Part shown: positions 21,052 to 32,180 of the stretch, piece by piece | Layout: each line of letters begins with the position of its first letter | How positions within the stretch are numbered: position 1 is the first letter of the stretch | DNA from: Hepsetus odoe | Taxonomy: Eukaryota; Chordata; Actinopteri; Characiformes; Hepsetidae | Reading direction: 5' to 3' | Length of the DNA stretch: 64,000 nt | Assembly: GCA_017165825.1 (NCBI GenBank) | Contig: CM029386.1 | Span: 3,787,729-3,851,728, forward strand | The notes under the pieces: model-generated | Seen by the model: only the letters and a program-made list of their open reading frames with translations | The model's database searches: none | What the model was told of the DNA's origin: nothing | Position numbers and translations under genes: made by a program

Positions 21052-21056
21052 AAGTT

Positions 21057-21790
21057 ACATCGAGAAACAAGAAAGGGCAAAAATGAGACATCCAAAATGA
21101 TCAACCCCCTGGCCATTAATAGTAAATAGTGCACCCGTTCTGAGCCACAACTGACAACAATCTCTTAGAGTAGTTCTTTACTAGATTGGCACAGGTCTCC
21201 TGAGGGATTTTGACAAATTCTTCCATGGCAAATTATTCTAGCTGGTCCAAATTGCATGTTTTCAGAGCATGGAGATTCACTTTGAGCACCCGCCACAGAT
21301 TCTCAACAGGACTAAATTTGATGTATGCTTTGGGTCATTGACTTTTTGGAAGACCCAGTGATGAACTAAGCCTAGACTAATATTCTTCCTCAAAATGCCA
21401 ACATAATTTTCTTTTTTCATGATGCCATGCACCCGAACAAGGCTTCCTGTGCCTGAGGCTGCAAAACAGCACAACAGCATGATGCTCCCACCACTATGTT
21501 TAACTGTGGGAACTTTGTTCCCAGAAAAAGGTTCAGCAGCATACGGGCCTCTACTTCCAGGATGGGAAATAGTTTTTTCCCCCTGGCCATCAGACTCTTA
21601 AACCAGTCTGGAGCTTCTTTCTAAGCTCCAGACTGATTTCCTTTGTCTTTGGCATGGTGAGTAACAGTAGTCCCCCTCATGTGTTCAAGTGCCCTGTTCC
21701 TTGGAGTCTTTTTATGCTGACTGAATGTTTTTAGGAAGGCAATTGACTGCACAGGTATGGTTTCAAAGCTGATTGGTTAATTACTGTAGG
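21057..21790 (-). pseudogene. Tc1/mariner transposase remnant
   Basis: Minus-strand frame with FAASGTGSLVRVHGIMKKEN (21,277-21,480), followed by NDPKHTS, the second catalytic-aspartate region of Tc1 DDE transposases. The LTR border at 21,051 cuts the element, whereas the right-arm copy continues beyond the matching point. An ~80-bp patch (about 21,522-21,603) matches Rex1 sequence rather than Tc1. The element is inactive. Confidence 0.8.
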
Positions 21791-21799
21791 CTGGAGCAG

Positions 21800-22830
21800 A
21801 CCTGGGCGGTTTATGGCCCGCGTGAGCTCGAAGTAAAAGTGTAAGAGCGACTTTTATAACTGTGATAGTTGACAGAAATTCAACTACAAGTTCAGGTCAA
21901 TGAGTTCAGGGAGAAGAAACCATCTGCATTTCACTCTCAATTGTTTTAAAGTCTTTATATCACCTTGTAAACTCCCCATGCAGTGCTCATAACATGGTTG
22001 CGTACCTGTAGAGGTGATTAGATGATAGGGTGACTTGTTTAAGTGTGGGCGTGTGGGTGAGAATGACCTTACCTTTCTTGTCACAAAACTCTTGAATCTC
22101 TGCTTAAAGCTCCTGGACTCTATTGAGCACCTTACCCAGGCTAAGCCACCTGACAGCTGTGTGGTAACCAATGTCATCATGTTCAGCCTCACACTCTTCC
22201 AAAAGTGTAACATACTGTCTGTGATTCAATGCTCTTGCCCTAATGAAGTTAACTACTTTAGTTACAACATCAATAACATGGTTCATTTTTAACAGTGACT
22301 TACTCAACAGCTCCTGATGTGTAATACCATGCAAAAACACCCTTTTCTGCTCTAGATTTATTCCAGCCACTTTCTCTTGCCTCTACTTCAGATGTCAACA
22401 TTTTTCTGTCAGATTTGGACAGCCGTCTGTTGTAACACATGCCAGTTTGTCCCATCTTAGTCCAAGCTTATTAACGCACACATTTACTTCTGTAAACACT
22501 CCCCCTCATCCTTCCTTTCATTGGCTGCATTGCTGCCAATTCCTCCGTAATATGGAAGTCTTTCATTATTCCACGTACAAAGATGAGTAACTGCGCTGTG
22601 TGCTGTGCTGTGACCTCGCAATGACAAGGGTTGTCACTTTCACTTTTCACTTTCACTTTGAACATCACAGCTCTCATCCAGGGCCGAGAAGAAAAGGTCA
22701 AAACTGTCTGTTTTGTTTTGCAGCTGAAGCTGCAGATCCGCTGCAATGTCCTCGATCCTTCTCGTACAGTTCTCCATGAGAGCGGCACTCCGGGCACAGT
22801 AGAGCAGCAGGCTCCATCAAACACTCTCTG
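21800..22830 (-). pseudogene. hAT-like (GTF2I/ZBED-type) transposase remnant
   Basis: Minus-strand pieces include ENCTRRIEDIAADLQLQLQN (about 22,700-22,780) and LLIFVRGIMKDFHITEELAA (about 22,520-22,590). Next come LRWDKLACVTTDGCPNLT (about 22,395-22,460) and FLHGITHQELLSKSLL then VTKVVNFIRARALNHRQY (22,104-22,370). This order matches hAT-derived transposases of the GTF2IRD2/ZBED type. A 3' SINE fragment at about 22,620-22,665 interrupts it. Multiple frameshifts are present. Confidence 0.7.
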
Positions 22831-22859
22831 ATAAACTCGCCATCAGAGAACAGTTTACT

Positions 22860-23600
22860 GTTTTTGGCGATTTTGGCGATTTATATAATAAGATTTAGTC
22901 TGGAGGAGGAATGTTCATAGCCAACAGCGGAAGGGAGGAAAAATAGACACAGAATTCTTTGGACCTTTCACAGCTTTTAACTACTAACAGCTGTAAACTA
23001 GTTTAGTCTGTGTTAGTCTGTGTTTAGCTGTTAGCCATCAGTAAGCCTTTGTTTACCGGTTAACTGTTACTTGCTGTCAATTAGCCTTTAGCCATGAGTT
23101 AGCTGTTGGCAGAATTCAGTTAGATATTAACTGTCAGTTAGCTGTTAGCGCTCAGCTAGCTGTTAGCCATCAGTTAGCATCTAGCCATCAGCTTTTATTA
23201 AGTTTTCAGTTAGTAGGTAGCGTGGTAGCTAGTTCAGTTGGTAGCTTTTAGTTAGTTATTTAGACCTCAGTTAGCTTTTTGCCATAAATTAAAATTCTTG
23301 AAACTCAGTTTAACTTTACTACCAGATTTGTAGAAATAAGACACAAACATTCAGATGTTTCAGTGAAATGGTTTTTGACGAGTCAATAAACTGTAAATCA
23401 GTTTGAGTTTGTCCAGCCTCTCTCTTTATTTCAGTGTTTAAAGGAACTTGTCTAATGAAAGAGTTGTTTCATTTTTTGCTCTGAAAGGAATAGGACGTCT
23501 TTGTCTCTTCTTTTCTTGGGACACCATTAGAGTAGGGGACATCAGTTTTCCTCTCTGTACAATATTGTCTCTTAAAATGGTCCATTTCTGTCCCTTACAG
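22860..23600. other. No gene; degenerate short-repeat tract
   Basis: Positions about 22,990-23,270 are built of degenerate repeats of the form 'ttagctgttagccatcag'. The rest is unremarkable. The right arm carries the same tract in reverse at about 61,640-61,900. Confidence 0.6.
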
Positions 23601-23941
23601 CAGGTACAGAGTGTGTCTTCTTGATGAGTTTGTGTCCTTAAAGGTAGAGTTGAAGGTGAAGGTTGGAGTGAAGGTGAAGTTTGAATTTCTGCAGATGTCC
23701 TTTACTGTTCCTCCATGTATTAGTTTATTAAATATTGATAACATCCACAAACTGAGCGGCTCCATTTTAGTACAGATCTGGACCAAACTTCAGTAGATCT
23801 GTCCCAAATGTTGGTCTGATTGAGAACACAACTGGGACACATCCTGTCTACACTTGGACCCAAAATACTCTGGTCCGGAGCTGAAGCAATGCTGGACCAA
23901 AGAAGAAAAATGGATCCAGCCCAGTTTTGACTTGTTGTGCC

Positions 23942-24024
23942 ACCAGGATGGCCGAGTGGTTAAGGTGTTGGACTTAAGATCCAATGGGCGCATGCCCTCG
24001 TGGGTTCAAACCCCACTCCTGGTA
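23942..24024 (+). tRNA. tRNA-Leu (anticodon TAA)
   Basis: 83 nt with paired acceptor ends (ACCAGGA / TCCTGGT), A-box 'tggccgagtggttaagg' and B-box 'gggttcaaacccc'. The anticodon loop is CTTAAGA, and the long variable arm is typical of Leu. The sequence is close to the vertebrate tRNA-Leu-TAA consensus. No intron is present. The inverted copy at 60,900-60,978 is damaged. Confidence 0.93.
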
Positions 24025-24170
24025 GGGTAAATCTTTAAATCAATGAAATTAGATATCGGCAGGAGAGTAGCGCTTGCCTTATAATGTTCATTTACCAACC
24101 TGCTGAAAGATGCTCACAGCACAGCAAAACAATAAACCTATTGGTTTTGGATTTGAACCCACAGTAAGGG

Positions 24171-24336
24171 GCATCAGTGGCCTAGTGGTTAGGGGGTTGG
24201 CCCTGGATCAGGAGATTGTGGGTTCAATTTCCTCCCCAGTGGGTTGCCCTGAGGTACCCTTGAGCAAGGTACCATCCCTGTCACTGCTCCCTGGGCACTT
24301 TCAATAGCTGCCCACTGCTGCACGTTTGGGTTAAAT
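24171..24336 (+). mobile_element. tRNA-derived SINE, 3' truncated (type A)
   Basis: A-box 'tggcctagtggttaggg' and B-box 'gggttcaatttcc', then the 'cccttgagcaaggtacca' block. It ends soon after 'gctgcccactgctgcac'. The right-arm copy is at 60,596-60,760. Confidence 0.8.
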
Positions 24337-24418
24337 GACCCTAGGTAAATGATTTATATTTAAGGGGATTGTCAAAAAGAAATTATTTTTATTAATTATA
24401 TAAAAATGTATTAAAGTT

Positions 24419-27400
24419 CCCCTCCTTGAACCGCCACCTTATCGTGGTGGAGAAGTTTTCATGTCCCAATGATCCTGGGAGCTATGTTGTCGGGGGCTTT
24501 ATGCCCCTGGTAGGGGCACCCAAGCCAAACAGGTCCTAGGTGAGGGAAGAGACAAAGTGCGGTTCAGACCTCTTATGAACAAGAATTTTGGATTACGTTT
24601 TCCCTCGCCCGGACGTGGGTCACCGGGGCCTCCCTCTGGAGCCAGGCCTGGAGGTGGGGCCCGATGGCGAGCACCTGGTGGTCAGGCCTTCATCCATGGA
24701 GAAGCTGGCTCTAGGGACGTGGAATGTCACCTCTCTGGTGGGGAAGGAGCCTGAGCTGGTGCGTGAGGTTGAGAAGTTCCAGCTAAATATAGTTGGACTC
24801 ACCTCGACACACAGCTTGGACTCTGGAACCAGTCTCCTTGAGAGGGGCTGGACTCTCTTCTACTCTGGAGTTGCCGGTGAGAGGCGCCGAGCAGGTGTGG
24901 GCATACTTATTGCCCCCCGGCTCGGGGCCAGTACATTGGGGTTTACCCCGGTGGATGAGAGGGTGGCCTCCCTCCGCCTTCGGGTTGGGGGATGGGTCCT
25001 TAGTGTCGTCTGCGCTTATGCGCCAGACAGCAGTCTGGACTACCCATCCTTTTTGGGGTCTCTGGAGGGGGCGCTAGAGAGCGTCCCTGCTGGGGACTCC
25101 ATCGTTCTGCTGGGAGACTTCAATGCTCACGTGGGCAATGACAATGAGACCTGGAAGGGCATGATTGGGATGAATGGCTCCCCCGATCTGAACCAGAGCG
25201 GTGTTTTGTTATTGGACTTTTGTGCTCGTCACGGATTGTCCATAATGAACACCATGTTCAAGCATAAGGGTGTCCACATGTGCACCTGGCACCAGGACAC
25301 CCTAGGCCGCAGTTCGATGATCGACTTTGTGGTCGTGTCATCGGACTTGTGGCCACATGTCTTGGACACTCGGGTGAAGAGAGGGGTGGAGCTGTCAACT
25401 GATCATCACCTGGTGGCGAGTTGGCTTCGTTGGTGGGGGAGGATGCCGGTCAGGCCTGGTAGACCCAAACATATTGTGAGGGTCTGCTTGGAACGTATAG
25501 CACAGTCCCCTGTCAGGACAAGCTTCAACTCCGACCTCCGGCAAAGCTTTAACCACGTCCTGGGGGAGGTGGGGGACATTGAGTCCAAATGGACTATGTT
25601 CCGCGCCTCCATTGTCGAGGTGGCTGACCGGAGCTGTGGCCGTAAGGTGGTCGGTGCCTGTCACGGTGGCAACCCAAGAACCCGATGGTGGACACCGGGG
25701 GTGAGGGAGGCCATCAAGCTGAAGAAAGAGTCCTACCGGGCCTTTTTGGCCAGTGGGGCTCCGGAGGTAGCTGATAGGTACCGGCAGGCCAAGCGGAATG
25801 CAGCTTTGGTGGTTGCTGAGGCAAAAACTCGGGCGTGGGAGGAGTTTGGTAAGGCCATGGAGAAAGACTTCCAGACAGCTTCGAGGAGATTCTGGTCCAC
25901 CATCCGGCGTCTCAGGAGGGGAAAGCAGTGCACGTCAACACAGTGTATAGTGGGGATGGTGTGCTGCTGACCTCGACTCGGGACGTTGTGGGTCGGTGGG
26001 GGGAATACTTCGAAAACCATCTTAATTCCACCAACATGCCTTCTGATGAGGAAGCAGAGCCTGGGGACATAGAGGTGGACTCTTCCATCTCTGAGGCCGA
26101 GGTTGCCGAGGTGGTCAAAAAGTTCCTCGGTGGTAGGGCTCCGGGGGTGGATGAGATCCGCCCGGAGTTCCTCAAGGCTCTGGATGTTGTAGGACTGTCA
26201 TGGTTGACACGCCTCTGCAACATCGCATGGACATCGGGGACGGTGCCTCTGGATTGGCAAACCGGGGTGGTGGTCCCCCTCTTTAAGAAAGGGGACCGGA
26301 GGGTGTGTTCCAACTATAGAGGGATCACACTTCTCAGCCTCCCCGGGAAAGTCTATTCAGGGGTCCTGGAAAGGAAGGTCCGTCGGATAGTCGAACCTCG
26401 TATTCAGGAGGAGCAGTGTGGTTTTCGTCCAGGTCGCGGAACAGTGGACCAGCTCTACACCCTTAGCAGGGTCCTGGAGGGTGCATGGGAGTTTGCCCAA
26501 CCAGTCTACATGTGCTTTGTGGACTTGGAAAAGGCATTCGACCGTGTCCCTCAGGGAGTCCTGTGGGGGGTACTCCGAGAGTATGGGGTATCGGATTCCC
26601 TATTAGGGCTGTCCGGTCCCTGTACAATCGGTGTCAGAGCTTGGTCCGCATTGCCGGCAGTAAGTCGAACCTGTTTCCGGTGAGAGTTGGACTCCGCCAG
26701 GGCTGCCCTTTGTCACAGATCCTGTTCATAATTTTTATGGACAGGATTTCTAGCCGCAGCCAGGGCGTTGAGGGGATCCGGTTTGGTGGGCTCAGGATTG
26801 GGTCACTGCTTTTTGCAGATGACGTTGTCCTGTTGGCCTCATCAGGCTGTGACCTTCAGCTCTCACTGGATCGCAGCCGAGTGTGAAGCGGCTGGGATGA
26901 GAATCAGCACCTCCAAATTTGAGGCCATGGTCCTCAGTCGGAAAAGGGTGGAATGCCCTCTCAGGGTTGGGAGTGAGATCCTGCCCCAAGTGGAGGAGTT
27001 TAAGTATCACGAGTGAGGGTAGAATGGAGTGGGAGATCGACAAGCGGATCGGGGGCAGCGTCCGCAGTGATGCGGGCTCTGCGTCGGTCCGTCATGGTGA
27101 AGAAGGAGCTGAGCCAAAAGGCAAAGCTCTCAATTTACCGGTCAATCTATGTTCCCACCCTCACCTATGGTTACGAGCTGTGGGTAGTGACTGAAAGAAC
27201 GAGATCGCGAATACAAGCGGCCGAAATGAGTTTCCTCCGCAGGGTGTCTGGGCTCTCCCTTAGAGATAGGGTGAGAAGCTCAGTCATCCGGGAGGGGCTC
27301 AGAGTAGAGCCGCTGCTCCTCCGCATCGAGAGGAGCCAGATGAGGTGGCTCGGGCATCTGATTAGGATGCCCCCTGGACGCCTCCCTGGTGAGGTGTTCC

Positions 27401-27608
27401 GGGCACGCCCCACCGGAAAGAGACCCCGGGAAAGACCCAGGACACGCTGGAGAGACTATGTCTCTTGGCTGGCCTGGGAACGCCTCGGGATCCGCCCGGA
27501 AGAGCTGGAAGAAGTGGCCAGGGAGAGGGAAGTCTGGGCATCCCTGCTGAAGCTGCTGCCCCCGCGACCCGACCTCGGATAAGCGGAAGATAATGGATGG
27601 ATGGATGG
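24419..27608 (+). mobile_element. Rex3: Rex3 LINE (RTE clade), near full length, frame-broken
   Basis: Recognised as Rex3 by its RT core; 'accggggtggtggt' (26,270) and 'cagggctgccctttgtcac' (26,699) lie where standard Rex3 probes do. Endonuclease: LALGTWNVTSLVGKE, then IVLLGDFNAHVGND, then SSMIDFVVVSSDLW and STDHHLVASW (24,701-25,450). RT: GGRAPGVDEIRPEFL, then CSNYRGITLLSLPGK, then CFVDLEKAFDRVPQ, then LRQGCPLSQILF and FADDVVLLAS (25,928-26,850). C-terminal part: LSIYRSIYVPTLTYG, ending at LPPRPDLG and stop (27,582). The 3' end is (atgg)n. It is flanked by a 10-bp target-site duplication TATTAAAGTT at 24,409-24,418 and 27,609-27,618. Frame breaks lie near 25,931, 26,605, 26,873, 27,008 (about 14 bp lost) and 27,050, so it is inactive. 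Confidence 0.93.
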
Positions 27609-27618
27609 TATTAAAGTT

Positions 27619-28300
27619 GTTGTCAATCTTTAGTTTATTATTTCTGTTTTATTTTTTCATCACAGATTCAAACAGCAGTCCTGTCATCCCACCACTCTCA
27701 CACAGTTACTCAGGTTTGTTGATGGTGGAGTGGGGGGATACCAGTGTCTCAGGGTGTCTCATGTTGGTACAACCTTCAGCTCTGTCCTGAACTCCACATC
27801 AGATAGTCCAGCATCTGAGTCTGAGTGAGTGAATGAACCATCTTCAGACTCTTCCTCCTGTCTGAACTCAGATCAGATACATTTTACTGGATCACCTGCA
27901 TGAGCTGCTGCCTCAAACCAAGACTAACCAAAGCTCCACAAACAGTTAACAGCTCTACTAACAGCTCAAAACTATTTAATGAACTAATTATAGATGCTTC
28001 TCTACGAACCCAGACTGTCCAGACAATCATTTTAGAAATCTAGTGTCCCTGTTTTATCTTTCTTGGTTGCCCGGTGTCAAGCTTCAGATGACTTAAAACT
28101 GCAGTCTGATTTTAACAAGTCAAAGAGATTCAATTTGTACAAAGTACAAATTAAGGTCTCTACTGATTTTTAACACAATTTAAGGCAACCATATTTTCAG
28201 ATAGTTTTCATTTTGTCTGTTCAGATTAAATGTTCATACAGAGTCGAGGTTTTGTAGGAAAAATGGTTAAATGACCATTAAATGACAAACTGGGGCAGCA
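27619..28300. other. Non-coding, with a weak exon-like stretch
   Basis: Positions 27,668-27,828 follow a 'tttcatcacag' acceptor-like site and hold a ~50-codon open frame ending in SPASESE and stop. It was not recognised and the matching stretch in the right arm is also unremarkable. No other feature is seen. Confidence 0.3.
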
Positions 28301-28301
28301 T

Positions 28302-28548
28302 GGGGCAGCGGTGGCCTAGCGGTTAGGGCGTTAGCCGGAGGATCGGGGGTTCAAACCCCTTCCCAATAGATTGCCCTAAGGTACCCTTGAGCAAGGTACC
28401 GTCCCCATCACTGCTCCCTGGGTGCTTTCAATAGCTGCCCACTGCTGCATGGGTTTGAGTGTGCATGGGTTAAATGCAGAGGTCCAATTTCGTTGTGGTT
28501 CATGTGTGCTGTGCCGTGACCTCGCAATGACAAGGGTTGTCACTTTCA
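28302..28548 (+). mobile_element. tRNA-derived SINE, full length (type A)
   Basis: The best-preserved copy here: A-box 'tggcctagcggttaggg', B-box 'gggttcaaacccc', mid block 'cccttgagcaaggtacc', and the 3' end 'gcaatgacaagggttgtcac'. It is absent from the corresponding right-arm position (about 56,780-56,820), so it either inserted in one copy only or was lost from the other. Confidence 0.85.
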
Positions 28549-29169
28549 AATGACCAAGAGCATTTAAAAAAAATGACAATACATAATCGAGAGATTAAAC
28601 TGGACAATTTTTGGGCTCCAGTTAAAAAAAACTTTATCAATTAAACAACTATTAGAAAAGAAAGAACTCTTGTCACCACTTATGTTTAGTTACGTCTAAA
28701 GTTTCAACAAATCATTTCCTGATTCTGTGTGGAAATAAACTCAGGCAACATATTCTACAAACTCCAATGCAGAATTTAAATGTATTTAGACCTGAATAAA
28801 GCACATCAAAAAGATTCACATTAATGAAGCTGGATGTGGTTTTAAGGATTTTGGGTGACTGTTGATTGGTCATAGTTCCAGCAATAAAATAAAGGAGCAA
28901 TATCTGAACTTCATGCATGTCTGGTTGATTGCCTGCTCTGGGATAAGCTTCATTGATGTGGAATTAGAAAACAAACTGGACAATCACAAAAAATAAACCC
29001 CCAGCATCCTAAACAAAGAAGGTACCACACCAGTGTGTGATATTTAGGCTTGGACTCCTGCTGTCTGGTCATCTGTCAGAATCTTGTCTTTTGCCCTTTT
29101 CACGCTCTCGCCTGACATGACCCAACACTGGAGCCACCTGACAGCAGGACTGTACTGGTGACGAGATGG
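28549..29169. other. No gene seen
   Basis: AT-rich spacer within the left arm, conserved in reverse in the right arm (about 56,180-56,780). Confidence 0.5.
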
Positions 29170-29335
29170 GAATCGGGCTCTTTTTGCTGTGAGCTGCTTT
29201 GGTCAGACCTTCAGTAAGGGTCTTGCTCAAGAACCCAATGGTGGTGGTACTGGAGGTAGGATTTGAACCTGCTACCTCTTGGTCAATAGGCAAATATCCT
29301 ACCACAAAACCACCACCATCCCACCACCATCTGTT
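29170..29335 (-). mobile_element. tRNA-derived SINE (V-type head)
   Basis: On the minus strand there is a 'ggtggttttgtggtagg' A-box-like block and 'aggttcaaatcctacc' B-box, then 'gggttcttgagcaagaccct'. The head resembles the SINE at 46,161. The right-arm copy lies at about 56,003-56,170. Confidence 0.65.
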
Positions 29336-29598
29336 CTTATTTACTACACTCACAGGAACAGATCCAAGCTCAGTGCTCCAGCTCAGAGACATCTGAGTTG
29401 AAGCACCAGGGCCAAATTCACAAAGATGAAGGAGATATCTTTTTGAAAACACTAAGAATGTTCTAAAATGCAGTTCTTGGGGAAAAAAAAAAAAAAAAAA
29501 AAACAAGTTGAGGATTCAATATTTCTTTAATTTCTGATTTTTTTCTTTACACTTAGGATACAATTAATAAGGCTATATTGGCTTTATGACAACTGACA

Positions 29599-29643
29599 TT
29601 AATGTTAACATTACTAAAGGTTTATTAGTAATGTTAACATTAA
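29599..29643. repeat. Perfect 19-bp inverted repeat (hairpin)
   Basis: Arms 29,599-29,617 and 29,625-29,643 are exact reverse complements with a 7-nt loop. The arm sequence is 'ttaatgttaacattactaa'. Most of it is missing at the corresponding right-arm site (about 55,720-55,740). Confidence 0.95.
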
Positions 29644-29730
29644 TTAGTTATTCTTCTAAAATTACACTCTTATCAACATTTACAATAATAATGTTGAAAA
29701 GCTAAGTAAATACTTCAGATAACTGAGAAC

Positions 29731-29983
29731 TGTCACAGTCTATCGTATCTTTGGTTCTGGTTGGGCAGAACAGATGGTGCTCTGTTCTGACTGAGTACAC
29801 CTGGGCTCATGGGGCTGCTATTTAAGCCCTAATGAATCAGAACAGAGTGCGGCTCATCAACGAGGTGAAGTCTTATAGTTAATGGTGGCACTTTTGGTTC
29901 TGTATTTTGGTTTGTTTAATAAAGTTACGTTCCGGAAAACTGGCTCAACGTTGATGTCGTTCCCACACCCGGCCACCATTACA
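29731..29983 (+). mobile_element. Solo LTR, 253 bp, with 5-bp target duplication
   Basis: Starts TGTCACAG and ends ACCATTACA (TG...CA). It is flanked by perfect AGAAC duplications at 29,726-29,730 and 29,984-29,988. It has a TATA-like 'ctatttaagccc' and an AATAAA. No internal retroviral or retrotransposon sequence adjoins it, so it is a solo LTR from LTR-LTR recombination. The 5-bp duplication fits Ty3/gypsy or ERV-type integrases; the parent family is unknown. Confidence 0.9.
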
Positions 29984-29988
29984 AGAAC

Positions 29989-31560
29989 ATTCTTTTGAAA
30001 TAATCCTTGGATTTTTAAAATTTCCTAGAAAGGTTAAGACAATTCGTTAGATTTAATTTTTTTATTTTTTGAGGAAACATTTAGTGAACATTTTTATATT
30101 TTAATAATAAAAAATAAATAAATAAAAATTCTTAAACTAATTTTGTGAATCTGGCTCTTAACTTTCACTCAATGCTTCAGCTAATATTAAGGTATTTTGA
30201 ATAAATAGGCACATGGTTCCTCCTCTCAGACAGTCCTGTAGAACAGTCCTGCAGGTTCTTGAATTCAAGCTTCATTTGGAGTCTGAACCCTTTTACTCAA
30301 AAGCTCTTCAAAAACAGTTAATCTTGTATCATCAGAACATCTGTCCATCTATCTGTTAATGTCTGCTACTCTGAAGATTGTGATGTAGGTAAACCAGTTA
30401 AAGCTGAAAAGGCTGGATAGTATACGATCTGTGTTGTTTCACTTTTTCACACAACTGATCGTCATTCTGATTTATCAGGCTACTCAGGCTGTAGTAGAGC
30501 TGGGTATCATAACTGATCAGCACTCTGATTTATCAGTCTACTCGCAGGAAGCAGGATAGTCTTTATTCCATACAGTGAGCAAGCTAATTGCTGCCTTGTA
30601 GTAATTTAGAGCTTAATAATTAACTGGTGACTGTCATGTAACTCGATCTCTGTCTCACTCTGCACTGCAGTTAGGAGCTTCAATAGCCAATTGGATGATT
30701 TACCTGCCAATCCATTTTCTTGAGACAAACAGGCAAAAGGGCTAATTCAATAACTAATGGATAATTAAAGACACAATTATGCGCAATAAAAAGTCCTTCC
30801 AGACTGTATTAATCCTGGGACATAGTCTTGCATTATCAACTTGGCTATCAAAGCTCCTAACTGCAGTCCAGTGTGAGACACAGAGATTGAGGATTGACAG
30901 ATACTACAGGTCACTACAGGCAAGGCTCAAGTTTAGTCACAAATCATTAAAGATAAGCCTTAAGATCTGAGTCCTGAGTCAATACGACAAATCTTATGGT
31001 AAGTCTCAAGTACAGTCATCCTCAAGTCAAGTCAATATAGATAAGTCTCAAGTCAAATGGAGTAAGAGAAGAGGTAAGTTAGGCTGTTATCACAGCCCCA
31101 CCCAGAGTTCGGTTCCAATCTCCAGTGTACTAGCCAGGTTCTCACTATCTCCCTCTCATTTCCACAGGATCTGCAACACCTGAAGCTGAGATTACTTAAG
31201 GCTGCCTAGCGATCCAGAATTGTCCGTTCACCCTTGTGTTGTTGGGTGTGTATGAATAAACTAACCCTACATGGTTGATTTGCACTCTCCATGCGTTTGC
31301 GCCTCCGCTCCCTTTTTCCACTCAGAACGGCAACATGACAGCTGTTAATAAAGTGATTTTTTTTTGCACTCCACAAGTAGTCCTTGAACTTCTTGACTAT
31401 CACCCAGTCCAATCTGCATGCAATATAATTTTGGATCTTCCTTTCTGTGTCATGCAAACTTCAGCTAGCACACAGAATCACTCCCAGCCCTCCTGCAGCT
31501 CGGTGATCTCTATCTGAGTCCCTGCAACTGGCCATCAGTGGAATGGCAGCATACAGTCAG
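29989..31560. other. Non-coding stretch with an imperfect foldback
   Basis: No gene is seen. Positions about 30,646-30,700 ('cactgcagttaggagcttc') and about 30,838-30,892 ('gaagctcctaactgcagt'-like) are imperfect inverted repeats spaced about 140 bp, as in a foldback or MITE remnant. The same pair is present in the right arm (about 54,475-54,730). Confidence 0.5.
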
Positions 31561-31690
31561 TATGGATACACTTGCCGTTACTCTGAACTGTTGACTCCAC
31601 CTTTGTCACCTATATTCCCTCCATCCTAACCACTCCTCCCTTTCACTCACACTCATGTATTCTGTCTTTCATCAGAAGTGTTTAATAAAA
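31561..31690 (-). mobile_element. RTE-like LINE scrap
   Basis: Contains 'gaactgttgactcc' and 'cctttgtcacctatattccc', matching the RT C-terminal region of the family at 40,415-40,500. The right arm has it at about 53,570-53,740. Confidence 0.65.
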
Positions 31691-31950
31691 AATTAATAAA
31701 TAATTCCCTATTGATTGCAAAATTCTGCTGAAATCACTACGACTGCAGGTTCTTCATGTGCTCCTAATCTTACCATTTAACCTCTCACTCACACTAAAAT
31801 TCTAAATTCTTTGAGGAAAAAAAAAAACACATGAGTGCTCTGGATGTCATGGAACCATACTGGTTTTAATCGTCCTATTTAGACAAGCTACAGCTACATC
31901 AACTGTCAAGCTTCAAGGTTCCTTTATTGTCATCAGCAGTAAAGTACAGA

Positions 31951-32032
31951 CACACACACACACAGACATACACACACACACACACACACACACACCTTCA
32001 AAGTAAACACACACACACATGCACACGTTGAC
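31951..32032. repeat. (CA)n microsatellite
   Basis: Interrupted CA tract. The right-arm counterpart (about 53,215-53,280, as TG) is shorter. Confidence 0.88.
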
Positions 32033-32180
32033 TACACACACATATTTCTGTAAAACTATTTAATGAAAATTTTCAAGGAAGATGATGTGACAGAAATATT
32101 GGTATAATTAAAAAAAATAAATAAAATAAGAATATCGTTTTATTTCATGTTATTTTCCTTTATCTGGGTGCCACCTTCGG

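Noticed and set aside
25395..26313. Minus-strand open frames across Rex3
   Set aside because: They are shadows of the plus-strand Rex3 coding sequence, which has recognisable endonuclease and RT motifs.
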